From Flavimarina sp. Hel_I_48 (GTDB taxonomy: Bacteria; Bacteroidota; Bacteroidia; Flavobacteriales; Flavobacteriaceae), in contig NZ_JPOL01000002.1 of NCBI RefSeq assembly GCF_000733945.1, positions 3,225,001-3,289,000 on the forward strand: a stretch of DNA of 64,000 bases, given 5' to 3'. Position 1 is the first letter of the stretch. Each line of letters starts with the position of its first letter. The notes under the pieces were generated by a model. The model worked only from the letters and a program-made list of their open reading frames with translations. It was not told where the DNA came from and made no database searches. A program made the translations under genes and the position numbers. Positions 17,512 to 26,699 of the stretch are shown piece after piece.

Positions 17512-19998
17512 TTATTCAGCATTTAATAATTGATCTGCGGCAAGCACGAGGAACATATAATCTGTGGTTCCACCGCCCAAAACGTACTCCGTTTGCTGCC
17601 AGAGGTAAGGCCATTCCAGCAATTCAGGGAAATCAGGCCGAATCAACGCAGTACCGGAGCCAATACCACCCGGAATATAAGAGGCCTCGCCACGGTTCAT
17701 GCCGTATGCCTGCGTCAATGACCGTGCGCCCACACCCGAGGCAAAAGACGATGTATTTACGCCTGGATGCACGCCCAGGATAAAATTCATGGCGCTCAAC
17801 ATATATTTTTTTGGAAAAATATTAGGGAAACTGGTATGCAAAAAATACTGTTCCATCCCGAAATGTTGAATTCCCCAACCTGCGCCCCAAATATCCGGGG
17901 TGTAAGGCATTCCATACGGAGTTTCTTTTTCCTGGTTTTCAACTACTTTTTTAAAATCTTTTACAGCATTTGTAATGCTTTTTTTGAATTCTGGATTTGA
18001 GATAAGCGCTAGCACAGGACCTATTTTCCAACCTATTTGATTGATGTTCTGGATAATATTTTCCTGATTTTCAACAATAAAATCAGCATATTTTTGCTCT
18101 TTCGTGGTTTGTAAAAGCGCGATCGCAAGACTGATTTTCGATTGTTGATTCTCCGTTTTGGTTTTCGTCCAGATTTCTTTAGAAATATTCAGGCAATCCG
18201 TTGCAAGAGTGTCGTTATAACCTTTTAAAACCCGTGCTGCAGTGGCTAGCGCCGTGGCAGTGTTCAATTCCCGGGACGGATTGTCTTCGGTAAAAACCCA
18301 GCGGTCATCCGGCGCTCCGGGCTGCCCCATGGCGATTGCGGTATCCTGCGTTTTATTTGAAAATGGTACACCATCACTATGGTTTACGGGATCGCCCAGC
18401 AGGACATATTGCCGTTTTGTGGGAACGATGATCCCGCGATAAAAACGCCCCATAGATTGGTAGCCGCCCACGATTGAGAGAGCACCATGCTCTATTTGTT
18501 GTAGCACATCCGGTTTTCCATCAGGTTGCATGATCTCTACGGTACGGGTCTGCTGATCAATACTGGTATTGTCATATTTAACGTTGAAAAGTTCATAAAT
18601 ATGGGACAAACCTTCCACCGTAGCTGCTTGTGATTCCACGCGAAGATCAAAATCGCCGGCATCGTGCCAGGCACCTACATTCAAGCCGGGAACATGTTCA
18701 CCAGATTCGTAATTAGTTAGCGTTTCAGGTCCTTGAATATAACCGTCAAAATGATTGAAGTTTACAGGCGCCATGCGTGCATCGTCCATATGACAACGGC
18801 CATGCCAAACCTTGTACCGGTCATTGACCCGCATGTGGCACATCTGTACAGGCAAAAAATACTCCAGCGTGGGCTGCCACACATCCCGCTTATAAACATC
18901 AGCGCTGATCTGAAAAGGTTCTGTGGTATAATTGCCATACTTAATCTGGTACATGCCAGGCTCTTTAATTGCACTAAAATCAAACTGATAATAGGAATAT
19001 CTCAGAAAATCGCCCCATTTTGCCGGATTTTGGGTGATTATTTCGGTAAAACCACCCGTTTTATTGATGCGTAATAATTTCGCCTTTAGGCTGGATTTGT
19101 CAAGTTTATCGGTTTCTATCACCGCAATTTTTTCCTGATTGGGAGTGTAACCCACTTGTGAGACCTGAACTACGGGGCTGTAGAGAAAGTCTTCGGTAAC
19201 ATTAGGCGTAACCAGCCATTCAATGGCATTTTTTGTAGCTCCCGCCGGAACTAGCGACCGCACCACAAACCAACCGTTACTGTGCCGGGCACGACCGTCT
19301 ATGAGTTCCAAGTCATTATTCTTTAAGTTTTTTATGGAAAGGGTCTGTTTTTCATCTTCCGGAGCGATGGTAAGTTGGTTTCCCGAGGCCATCGGTTTTA
19401 ACTGAAAATCGCTGTTTTCATCCCTAAACCCGGGGCCGTTTGCCTGCCGATTGAAAATGCCGGAGTTTTCATCCATATAATATGATTTTCCGAAGAGGAT
19501 ACCGGGGAACAATTCGATATTCATTCCAACTTTTCCGGCCCAATCTGCAGGCAATGGCTTATCAAGATCAACGACGATTTTAAATGATTTTCCTTCCGGA
19601 ATTACTTTAAGCGTATAGGTTAGGTCGAGGTCTGGATAGATAATGGGGTTAAAACCCGTGCGGTCTTTTGAAGGATCTGGGTATTGCATACCCACGCTGA
19701 TGGCGCCCGTTTTTTTATCCACCTGGCGTTCTCCCACTTTAGGAACGGGCTGCCATTGGCCGGGTGTGGGTTCCAACCTTAAATCACCGTTGGTGGCTAC
19801 GCGTATCCCGTTCTGGATAAGTCCTACACCACCCTGATGACTTTCAGGGTAAAAGTCATGTGCGAGCATCACATTAGCGCCCCGCATCTCAAGATATTCC
19901 TGGTCGTTTAGGTGAAAAACACTTGAAGAATCAACTATTTTCTGGGCAAAAAGTCCGCTTGAAAATAGCATAAATAGAAGTAGGGCGTAATAGCGCAT
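17512..19998 (-). CDS. GH9-type endoglucanase/glucomannanase with extra N-terminal domain
   Basis: An 828-residue exported enzyme (signal ends GLFAQ). Residues about 20-270 form a beta-rich domain I do not recognise. Residues about 275-365 are the Ig-like CelD_N domain that precedes many GH9 modules (VVQVSQVGYTPNQEKIAV). The rest is the (alpha/alpha)6 catalytic part, with GAWHDAGDFDLR supplying Asp446 and Asp449, and a C-terminal TEYVLGGG with candidate acid Glu804. GH9 enzymes cut beta-1,4-glucan, so here it may attack glucose-containing runs in glucomannan. It is first in its operon, with the shared regulon promoter just upstream. Divergence from textbook GH9 motifs leaves room for altered specificity. 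Confidence 0.8.
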   Translation of the reverse strand: MRYYALLLFMLFSSGLFAQKIVDSSSVFHLNDQEYLEMRGANVMLAHDFYPESHQGGVGLIQNGIRVATNGDLRLEPTPGQWQPVPKVGERQVDKKTGAISVGMQYPDPSKDRTGFNPIIYPDLDLTYTLKVIPEGKSFKIVVDLDKPLPADWAGKVGMNIELFPGILFGKSYYMDENSGIFNRQANGPGFRDENSDFQLKPMASGNQLTIAPEDEKQTLSIKNLKNNDLELIDGRARHSNGWFVVRSLVPAGATKNAIEWLVTPNVTEDFLYSPVVQVSQVGYTPNQEKIAVIETDKLDKSSLKAKLLRINKTGGFTEIITQNPAKWGDFLRYSYYQFDFSAIKEPGMYQIKYGNYTTEPFQISADVYKRDVWQPTLEYFLPVQMCHMRVNDRYKVWHGRCHMDDARMAPVNFNHFDGYIQGPETLTNYESGEHVPGLNVGAWHDAGDFDLRVESQAATVEGLSHIYELFNVKYDNTSIDQQTRTVEIMQPDGKPDVLQQIEHGALSIVGGYQSMGRFYRGIIVPTKRQYVLLGDPVNHSDGVPFSNKTQDTAIAMGQPGAPDDRWVFTEDNPSRELNTATALATAARVLKGYNDTLATDCLNISKEIWTKTKTENQQSKISLAIALLQTTKEQKYADFIVENQENIIQNINQIGWKIGPVLALISNPEFKKSITNAVKDFKKVVENQEKETPYGMPYTPDIWGAGWGIQHFGMEQYFLHTSFPNIFPKKYMLSAMNFILGVHPGVNTSSFASGVGARSLTQAYGMNRGEASYIPGGIGSGTALIRPDFPELLEWPYLWQQTEYVLGGGTTDYMFLVLAADQLLNAE

Positions 19999-20019
19999 GT
20001 TTAATTTTCTTTAAAGTAA

Positions 20020-20064
20020 TAAAACTAGAGGAATGCTTTTAGTACAATTAGTACTATTCTGTCA
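20020..20064 (-). promoter_or_regulatory. Shared mannan-regulon operator plus -7-like box, GH9 operon promoter
   Basis: On the minus strand TGACAGAATAGTACTA (20064-20049) matches the susC2 element at 13 of 16 positions. TAGTTTTA (20027-20020) follows after exactly 21 nt and differs from TAnnTTTG only in the last base. The GH9 ATG is 21 nt further on, so the leader would be short. The same intergenic region (19999-20140) also serves the divergent epimerase gene. Confidence 0.62.
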
Positions 20065-20140
20065 ATTGCACGTAGTATTTTTTCATTATAATTTAAAATC
20101 TGAATGAAATATTATCTTTATCCTCAAATATCTTAAAATT

Positions 20141-21490
20141 ATGAAAACGAAACTAGTTGCAGCATTTCTTTTTATAGGATCGGTGGCGTTAGGTCAACAA
20201 AAGGCTGAGGATAAACAGCTTATCAGTACCTTAGAAAAAGCATCAAAACAAGAACTACTCGATAAGTGGTACCCACTCGCGGTAGATAAAGAGGACGGTG
20301 GTTTCTACAGTGATATTACCTACGATTTTAAACTGGGCGAAAATCAGGACAAAATGATTGTCACCCAGGCGCGGCACGTTTGGGTAAATTCGGTTGCGGC
20401 AATGCGCTATTCCCGGGAACGCACCTATTTAAATTATGCCACCCATGGCTTTGAATTTCTCCGGGATAAAATGTGGGACAAAAAAAATGGCGGTTTTTAT
20501 ACGCTGGTTACTAAAAAAGGAGAGCGTATTCCGCGGGAAAATGAAGAGAAAACCGCTTATGGAAATGCCTTTGCCATTTATGGACTTTCTGCGTATTATG
20601 ACGCTTCGGGTAATGAGGAAGCGCTAGACCTGGCTAAAAAAACATTTCGTTGGCTGGAAGAGCACAGCCATGATTCCATTTACAAAGGTTATTATCAATC
20701 GCTGGCGCTGGACGGCACGCCTATAGAGCGTACTGCAGATTTCCCTTCGACCTCAGAAGCGGGATATAAGGATCAAAATAGCTCCATCCATTTATTAGAG
20801 GCCATGACCGAATTATACCATGTTTGGCCCGATACGCTGGTGAAAACCCGGTTGGAGGAACTGTTTCTGCTCATTAGGGATACCATTGTCAATGAAGATC
20901 ACTACATGAACCTGTTTTTTACAAAAGATTGGAAGCCGGTCACATTTAATACAACCTCCCGCGAAAACATTAAAAAACATTATTACCTGGATCATGTATC
21001 CTTTGGCCACGATGTGGAAACCGCATATCTCTTGCTGGAAGCTTCCGAAGCTTTAGGACGAACCGATACCGAGGAAACGCTCAAAATAGGTAAGGATATG
21101 GTAGATCATTCTTTAAAAACCGGATGGGATAAAAAACTGAGCGGTTTTTATGATGGCGGTTATTATTTTAAGGGAACTGATTCTTTAGAGATTGTTAATG
21201 ATGATAAAAACTGGTGGTCACAGGCCGAAGGATTAAATACGATGCTGCTTATGCAAAACTATTTCCCGGATGATAAATTGGATTACCGTTCTTATTTTGA
21301 CAAACTGTGGAAGTATGTGCAAACCTATTTTATGGATGCTGAACATGGCGGCTGGTACGAGTGGGGCATTGACAAACGACCAGAAACTAAAACCGCACTA
21401 AAAGGGCAAATATGGAAGGCGACCTATCATAATTACAGGGCCTTGATAAACTGTATTGATCAGTTGGAAGGCGTTAAAAATCGGGAATAA
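20141..21490 (+). CDS. Exported AGE-family 2-epimerase (cellobiose/mannobiose 2-epimerase type)
   Basis: A 449-residue protein of the N-acylglucosamine/cellobiose 2-epimerase family, which interconverts glucose and mannose at the reducing end. Expected (alpha/alpha)6 motifs are TQARHVWVNS, SSIHLLEAMTELY (His217), DHVSFGHDVETAYLL (His290), NWWSQAEG and IWKATYHNYRA (His430). The histidines used for catalysis in characterised cellobiose 2-epimerases are thus all present. Unlike most relatives it begins with a clear SPI signal, FLFIGSVALGQQ, implying export to the periplasm. Mannobiose epimerisation before uptake is a reasonable inference. The partner GH130 phosphorylase is not in this window. 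It is divergent from the GH9 operon. Confidence 0.85.
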   Translation: MKTKLVAAFLFIGSVALGQQKAEDKQLISTLEKASKQELLDKWYPLAVDKEDGGFYSDITYDFKLGENQDKMIVTQARHVWVNSVAAMRYSRERTYLNYATHGFEFLRDKMWDKKNGGFYTLVTKKGERIPRENEEKTAYGNAFAIYGLSAYYDASGNEEALDLAKKTFRWLEEHSHDSIYKGYYQSLALDGTPIERTADFPSTSEAGYKDQNSSIHLLEAMTELYHVWPDTLVKTRLEELFLLIRDTIVNEDHYMNLFFTKDWKPVTFNTTSRENIKKHYYLDHVSFGHDVETAYLLLEASEALGRTDTEETLKIGKDMVDHSLKTGWDKKLSGFYDGGYYFKGTDSLEIVNDDKNWWSQAEGLNTMLLMQNYFPDDKLDYRSYFDKLWKYVQTYFMDAEHGGWYEWGIDKRPETKTALKGQIWKATYHNYRALINCIDQLEGVKNRE

Positions 21491-21552
21491 TACCCCAAAA
21501 ATGGCACTTTTAACCAATAAGATACCCTTTTTTTTAAATAACAGAATAAATG

Positions 21553-21570
21553 TTATTGTGATAACAATAA
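21553..21570 (+). terminator. Weak AT-rich hairpin after the epimerase
   Basis: TTATTGT (21553-21559) and ACAATAA (21564-21570) form a 7-bp A/T stem with a GATA loop, followed by TTATTTATATT. It may end the epimerase transcript before the susC2 promoter, but the stem contains only one G-C pair. Confidence 0.3.
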
Positions 21571-21609
21571 TTATTTATATTAAATATTAACACATCCTTA
21601 ATTATTTAA

Positions 21610-21662
21610 TAAGAAAATGACAAAATACTATTAGTTTCAGGTTTCTTTACATTCTACATTTG
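21610..21662 (+). promoter_or_regulatory. Shared mannan-regulon operator plus -7 box, susC2 promoter
   Basis: TGACAAAATACTATTA (21618-21633) lies within the 25-nt block 21610-21634 that matches 2823-2847 at 24 positions. TACATTTG (21655-21662), a perfect TAnnTTTG box, begins 21 nt after the element. The predicted leader to the susC2 ATG is about 70 nt. Sequence beyond the 25-nt block is not conserved, so this is a selected site and not a long duplication. Confidence 0.78.
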
Positions 21663-21738
21663 GCTAATGATCTTAGACTTCTAAAGGTATAGGATATCTT
21701 TTAAATTGAATTTTTCTAATATACTAACGGCCAACTTT

Positions 21739-24700
21739 ATGAAACATCTAAAATTTTTGACTTTTTGCGTTGTGTTTATGAGCTCCCAATTGTTTTTTGC
21801 CCAAAGCAATGAAATTACGGGAACTGTTACCGATGCATCTGGCATGCCAATTATAGGAGCCAATGTTCTTGTTCAGGGCACTGCTGTGGGAGCAGCCACC
21901 GATTTTGATGGAAATTACAGCATTAATGCCTCCGTGGGGGATATACTTGTATTTAGTTATATAGGTTTTAAGCCCAAAGAAATTACTGTGGGAAACAGTC
22001 AAAGGCTTGACGTTATCCTGGAAGAAGATTCCCAAAGCCTTGATGAAGTAGTTGTAGTAGCCTATGGTACTTCCACTAAAAAAGACCTAACTGGGGCGGT
22101 GAGCACAGTATCATCAGAAAAACTTACTAATTTTCCATCAACAAATGTAGATCAAGCGCTACAGGGCAAATCGGCGGGTATACAGGTCACGCAGAACTCT
22201 GGTGCTCCCGGATCAGGGATTTCCGTAAATATAAGAGGTGTGGGATCATTTGGAAACGTCACTCCGCTTTATGTGGTAGATGGCTTCCCCACTCAGGATA
22301 TTTCGTATTTAAATCCAAATGACATTCAATCGATTTCGGTATTAAAAGACGCTTCCGCTGGAGCATTATATGGGGTTCGGGCAAGTAACGGGGTTGTTAT
22401 AATTGAAACCAAACAAGGTACTAAAGGTGCCATGGTCGTTTCGGTAGACTCCTGGGCCGGGGTGCGTATGGAACCAAAAAAAATAGGGGTACTTGATGCA
22501 CAACAATTCGCCGCTTTTGCCAATAATCTGGGCAATGCTCAGGATAAAGCAGTACTTGAGGAATGGGCCAATCCTGGTGCTTTAAACAATATAAACTGGC
22601 AGGATTATGCTTTTAGAAATGGTTTTAGAATGGGGCATAGCATTAGTATACGCGGAGGTGGCGAGAAACTCAAAGCTGCTTTTACCGCGGGACTTATAGA
22701 TGAAGAGGGAGCTGTTATCGAGTCTTCATACAAGCGGTATAATGTGGGTATGAATATGGACTTTGATGTGACCGATGATTTTAGCGTGCGGGCAGATTTA
22801 AAATATGCCTATAGCGAAAACTATCAAAATCTAGGTCAGGGTTATTATAATTTGCTCAAAGTATTTGCAAATGCACCCTATCTTTCTGATATCACGGGAA
22901 CCAATGTGCCTTACGACAACAATGGAAATTACGGTACGTTTCCTAATTCTGAGCTTTTGGCGGTAAGTTCAAACGTGCTGGCGAATGCAAAACGCGTAGA
23001 TAATAATAATGGGCGTAATGTGGTTTTAGGGAACTTTGGAGCAGATTATAGCTTTTTTGACGGCTTTAAGGCAACAATAAATTTTGGTTTCAATTCGCAA
23101 AATTTTGCCGGTTGGAATTTTAACCCCAGGTATTTTTATACGAGCCAAGACAATTTTCCCAATGCGCAATACAGCATAACCCAGAATACTTCAAATGAAT
23201 ATCTGGTGGAAAGCCTTCTTGAGTATAACAAAGAGATAGGCAAGCATAAAATTGGAATCCTGGCAGCCGCGTCTTCTCAGAAAACCAAGTATAAAAATGT
23301 TTTTGTCAATAGTGAAGGCTTTTTGAACAATGATATCCGTGATCTCTCCCAGGCGGAACGGGTCATAGATAGAAGTGGAACCTTTGGCACAAGCACACTC
23401 GCCAGTCAATTTGCACGCCTTACCTATAGCTATGATAGCAAATATTACATTACGGCTACGATACGCCGTGATGGTAATGGAGACCGTTTTGGAGAAAATA
23501 ACCTCTACGGTACATTCCCGGCATTGGCAGCTAGCTGGAACATTGATCAGGAATCGTTTATGGAGGGCAGTGTTTTTGATGCCCTTAAACTTCGTGCAAG
23601 TTGGGGTGAGACCGGCAGCTTTTTTGGTATTCCCCCGTTTCAATTTTTAGGTTTTTATGACGGCGGTACTACTGCAGATGATGCCAATTATGTATTTGGA
23701 GGTGAAGTCGTATCTGGATTACAGCCAGTTTCACTCGCAAACCCAGACCTCAAATGGGAAACCCAGAGACAAACTGATATAGGTATTGAAGGGGAATTAT
23801 TTAATAACCGACTGTACTTTACGGCAGATTATTTTAGAAAGGAATCTTCTGACTTTTTATTTCAGCAGACGATTCCTGCACAGACTGGTTTTACACAACG
23901 ATCTGTAAATGGTGGGAACATTGTTAATGAGGGACTTGAACTTTTATTAGGTTACAGGAAGAACAGTGGGGATTTCAAATGGGATATCTCAGCTAATTTT
24001 ACCAAGGTTAATAATGAAATACGTGAGCTTCTGGGCGATAATCCCTATGTGATTTTCCCAACAACTTTTGCTCCCGGTTTTGTGGATAACTGGCAAGGAA
24101 TTACCCGTTCTTATGAAGGCGGTAACGTAGGCACATTCTATGGATATCGGGCAGAAGGAATTTTTCAGACCCAGGCGGAAATAGATGCTTTAAATAGCGC
24201 GGTACCAGAAGGGGTTTATCAATCTGCCCAGACGGCTCCGGGAGATCGCAAATTTCGGGATCTTAATGGTGATGGTCTCATAACTCCAGATGACAGGGAG
24301 GTCATAGGTAGTCCGGTTCCGGATTTTTATGGGGGATTAAATCTTAGTGCGAGCTATAAAAATTTCGATCTGGGTGTTGACATTTACGGCACCTATGGTA
24401 ATGATATTTTAAATTTTACCCGTGTAGAGCTCGAGACCGCCGGAGGTTATGGACTAGACAATGCATATTCTAATATAGGTACTGAATATTTTAATAACAG
24501 ATGGACAACATCAAATCCATCCAATGAATATTCCAGGGCCGTAATAGCAGACGTTAACAAAAACAATAGGGCTTCTGATCATTATGTAGAAGATGGATCA
24601 TTTTTAAGGCTCAGAAACTTGAAATTTGGTTACACGGTACCGGCTATGGCCATTGAGAAAATGGGTATGACGAATTTAAAATTTTATGTGAGCGGACAAA

Positions 24701-24855
24701 ATTTAATCACCTTGACCAGCTATAGCGGTTGGGATCCAGAAATAGGTGAAGTAGCCGATATAGATGGGAATTCAGGCGTACAGACCAGGGGAATTGATTT
24801 TGGATCTTACCCCATAACCAAAATATTTACACTAGGTGTTAATCTGCAATTTTAA
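21739..24855 (+). CDS. SusC/RagA-family TonB-dependent outer-membrane transporter (second pair)
   Basis: 1038 residues from the ATG at 21739; a TTG at 21706 is in frame but gives no better signal. The signal peptide ends near QLFFAQ. Next come a carboxypeptidase-regulatory-like domain (EITGTVTDASGMPIIGANVL), a plug with LYVVDGFP and LKDASAGALYGVRASNGVVIIETK, and the barrel ending GVNLQF. It is clearly paralogous to susC1 but diverged in the barrel, which suggests a different oligosaccharide size or decoration. The susD gene starts 11 bp downstream. The promoter carries the same operator as susC1, so the two systems should be induced together. Confidence 0.95.
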   Translation: MKHLKFLTFCVVFMSSQLFFAQSNEITGTVTDASGMPIIGANVLVQGTAVGAATDFDGNYSINASVGDILVFSYIGFKPKEITVGNSQRLDVILEEDSQSLDEVVVVAYGTSTKKDLTGAVSTVSSEKLTNFPSTNVDQALQGKSAGIQVTQNSGAPGSGISVNIRGVGSFGNVTPLYVVDGFPTQDISYLNPNDIQSISVLKDASAGALYGVRASNGVVIIETKQGTKGAMVVSVDSWAGVRMEPKKIGVLDAQQFAAFANNLGNAQDKAVLEEWANPGALNNINWQDYAFRNGFRMGHSISIRGGGEKLKAAFTAGLIDEEGAVIESSYKRYNVGMNMDFDVTDDFSVRADLKYAYSENYQNLGQGYYNLLKVFANAPYLSDITGTNVPYDNNGNYGTFPNSELLAVSSNVLANAKRVDNNNGRNVVLGNFGADYSFFDGFKATINFGFNSQNFAGWNFNPRYFYTSQDNFPNAQYSITQNTSNEYLVESLLEYNKEIGKHKIGILAAASSQKTKYKNVFVNSEGFLNNDIRDLSQAERVIDRSGTFGTSTLASQFARLTYSYDSKYYITATIRRDGNGDRFGENNLYGTFPALAASWNIDQESFMEGSVFDALKLRASWGETGSFFGIPPFQFLGFYDGGTTADDANYVFGGEVVSGLQPVSLANPDLKWETQRQTDIGIEGELFNNRLYFTADYFRKESSDFLFQQTIPAQTGFTQRSVNGGNIVNEGLELLLGYRKNSGDFKWDISANFTKVNNEIRELLGDNPYVIFPTTFAPGFVDNWQGITRSYEGGNVGTFYGYRAEGIFQTQAEIDALNSAVPEGVYQSAQTAPGDRKFRDLNGDGLITPDDREVIGSPVPDFYGGLNLSASYKNFDLGVDIYGTYGNDILNFTRVELETAGGYGLDNAYSNIGTEYFNNRWTTSNPSNEYSRAVIADVNKNNRASDHYVEDGSFLRLRNLKFGYTVPAMAIEKMGMTNLKFYVSGQNLITLTSYSGWDPEIGEVADIDGNSGVQTRGIDFGSYPITKIFTLGVNLQF

Positions 24856-24866
24856 AAATAGCTATT

Positions 24867-26414
24867 ATGAAAACTATAAAAATTATAAATTTAAAGATCA
24901 TCATTGGTTTGACCTTTGGGATTCTGGCGATATACAGCTGTTCTGATGAATATTTGCAGGATGAAAAACGTGATGGTTTGAGCAGTGAGGTGGTTTTTTC
25001 TTCAGAAGAAACGGCCTCCGCAGCAATTATTGGAGTTTATGACGTCTTACAAGGCAGTCCTGCTGAATATATAACAAAAGCGATTTTCTATCCAGCCAAC
25101 TTTTTGACCCAGGATTACTTGAACATTGGTGCAGATACTTTTTTTCAGACTTTTGAAATCCCTACAGTATTTACCCCTTTTAATGCCCTATGGATTCAAA
25201 ATTATGCGGGTATAGGACGTGCAAACACAGCCCTGAAGAGCTTAAGTCCCGCTATTGACGCCGGAAATGTGAGCGAGGAACTGGGAACCAGATTAATGGG
25301 CGAGAGCTATGGTATGCGCGGTATGCTTTATTCTATGTTGGCCTCTAATTTTGGTGGAGTACCTCTGGTACTTGAACCTGCTGGCGGTTCTGCAGACCCT
25401 TTTGCACCCAGAAATACACAGGATGAGGTTTTTCAGCAAGTAGTTCTCGACATGCAGGAAGCCATCGCAAGACTTCCCTGGGAATATGATGAGAATAATA
25501 CTGGCAGATTTACAAAAGGTGCGGCTTATGCATATATGGGCAGTGCCTATATGTGGTTAGGCGATTATGAGAACGCAATCACCGCTTTTGAAGCATTGGA
25601 TGGGCATTATACTCTGGAAGAAAACTATTTAGATATTCATGCAGACAATAATAAAAACGGTATTGAGTCAATATTTGAAATTCAATTAACAGATGAGAGC
25701 GGGAATTTAAGTTGGGGCCATGATGATAATGTAACTTTTATACAATCTTTTTCCATGCCTAATGAGATTGCCAATGGCGGTGGGTATTCTGCTGCAACGA
25801 AAGCGCTCTATGATTCTTTTGAAGAAGGGGATAAAAGAAAACTATATTCTGTTATAGGCCCAGGTGATGAACATCCAGATCCGCTTATTAATATTTCAGA
25901 TTACCCCAATGTGCAAGCAAATTATGGAGGCATCAACACTGTTGGCACTATAGAAAATCCATGGTTGGGTACTGATGGTCTGGCAGGGAGAGAGGGCTAC
26001 TATAACGTTAAAATGTGGAGAAACCCCGCAGTAGATGGATGGTCAGGACCTAATATTTTTGGAGGTCAGAATATTATTCTAATGCGCTATGCAGAAGTAC
26101 TTTTAAGCCTGGCAGAGTCCTACCACAACGTGGGCAATGAATCTATGGCCATGGAAACCTTGATGCGTGTGCGAAACCGTGCTGGTTTTACTACTGAACC
26201 TACAGGAGATTTCATTGATGTTGTTATCAGCGAGTATCGCCATGAACTGGCAGGGGAGTTTTCATTATGGTACCTTTTAAGAAGAACCGGCGAACATGTG
26301 CGATATCTTCAGGAAGAATTTGGTGTTACTGTTCCTAACGGAAGGGATTTGATACCAATTCCACAAGAACAAATAGATGCGAATCCAAATCTGGAACAGA
26401 ATCCGGGATATTAA
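24867..26414 (+). CDS. SusD/RagB-family glycan-binding lipoprotein (second pair)
   Basis: A 515-residue lipoprotein with lipobox IYSC followed by SDEYLQDEKRDGLSSEVVFSS. The SusD body has the MRGMLYSMLASNFGGVPLVLEP block, and its C-terminal segment reads VVISEYRHELAGEFSLWYLLRRTG, then the usual LIPIPQEQIDANPNLEQNPGY ending. That last motif is a reliable SusD hallmark. It forms the glycan-capturing lid of the second SusC. A strong intrinsic terminator follows, so this operon ends here and GH5 has its own promoter. Confidence 0.95.
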   Translation: MKTIKIINLKIIIGLTFGILAIYSCSDEYLQDEKRDGLSSEVVFSSEETASAAIIGVYDVLQGSPAEYITKAIFYPANFLTQDYLNIGADTFFQTFEIPTVFTPFNALWIQNYAGIGRANTALKSLSPAIDAGNVSEELGTRLMGESYGMRGMLYSMLASNFGGVPLVLEPAGGSADPFAPRNTQDEVFQQVVLDMQEAIARLPWEYDENNTGRFTKGAAYAYMGSAYMWLGDYENAITAFEALDGHYTLEENYLDIHADNNKNGIESIFEIQLTDESGNLSWGHDDNVTFIQSFSMPNEIANGGGYSAATKALYDSFEEGDKRKLYSVIGPGDEHPDPLINISDYPNVQANYGGINTVGTIENPWLGTDGLAGREGYYNVKMWRNPAVDGWSGPNIFGGQNIILMRYAEVLLSLAESYHNVGNESMAMETLMRVRNRAGFTTEPTGDFIDVVISEYRHELAGEFSLWYLLRRTGEHVRYLQEEFGVTVPNGRDLIPIPQEQIDANPNLEQNPGY

Positions 26415-26440
26415 TCGTATGAATTAGCCAATTGACCTTA

Positions 26441-26470
26441 AAGGGCTTTGAAATTTTCAAAGCCCTTTTT
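26441..26470 (+). terminator. Rho-independent terminator after susD2
   Basis: A perfect 13-bp stem, AAGGGCTTTGAAA (26441-26453) paired with TTTCAAAGCCCTT (26455-26467), runs into a T-tract (26466-26470). It lies 26 bp after the susD2 stop. The mirrored A-tract gives some bidirectional capacity. Confidence 0.88.
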
Positions 26471-26579
26471 GTATAAACTCCCCTGTAACTGGCAATAATT
26501 AATTTAATCTAAAAAATTTAAGTTTCAATTTTCTTAATTCATCATTTTTAACCAGTTATTTAAGAATACTATCATATAA

Positions 26580-26624
26580 TGATGATTTTGTATTACTTGA
26601 TAAACAAGAAGTTGGATAACTTTA
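26580..26624 (+). promoter_or_regulatory. Possible degenerate regulon operator plus -7-like box, GH5 promoter
   Basis: TGATGATTTTGTATTA (26580-26595) keeps the TGA start and TATTA end of the shared element (10 of 16 positions). TAACTTTA (26617-26624) begins exactly 21 nt later. Distance to the GH5 ATG (104 nt) is close to that at susC2. The match is weak in the middle, so the conserved spacing is the main support. Confidence 0.4.
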
Positions 26625-26699
26625 AAGCAGCAGCAGCATATTGAAAAGCGATTATTTTAAAGAAAATTATTGTCATATTTCCAACTAATATCTTCTATT

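Noticed and set aside
20076..20120. Possible plus-strand operator copy for the epimerase (TATCTTTA at 20113-20120)
   Set aside because: The 16 nt at the correct 21-bp spacing do not resemble the shared element, so only a bare -7-like box remains.
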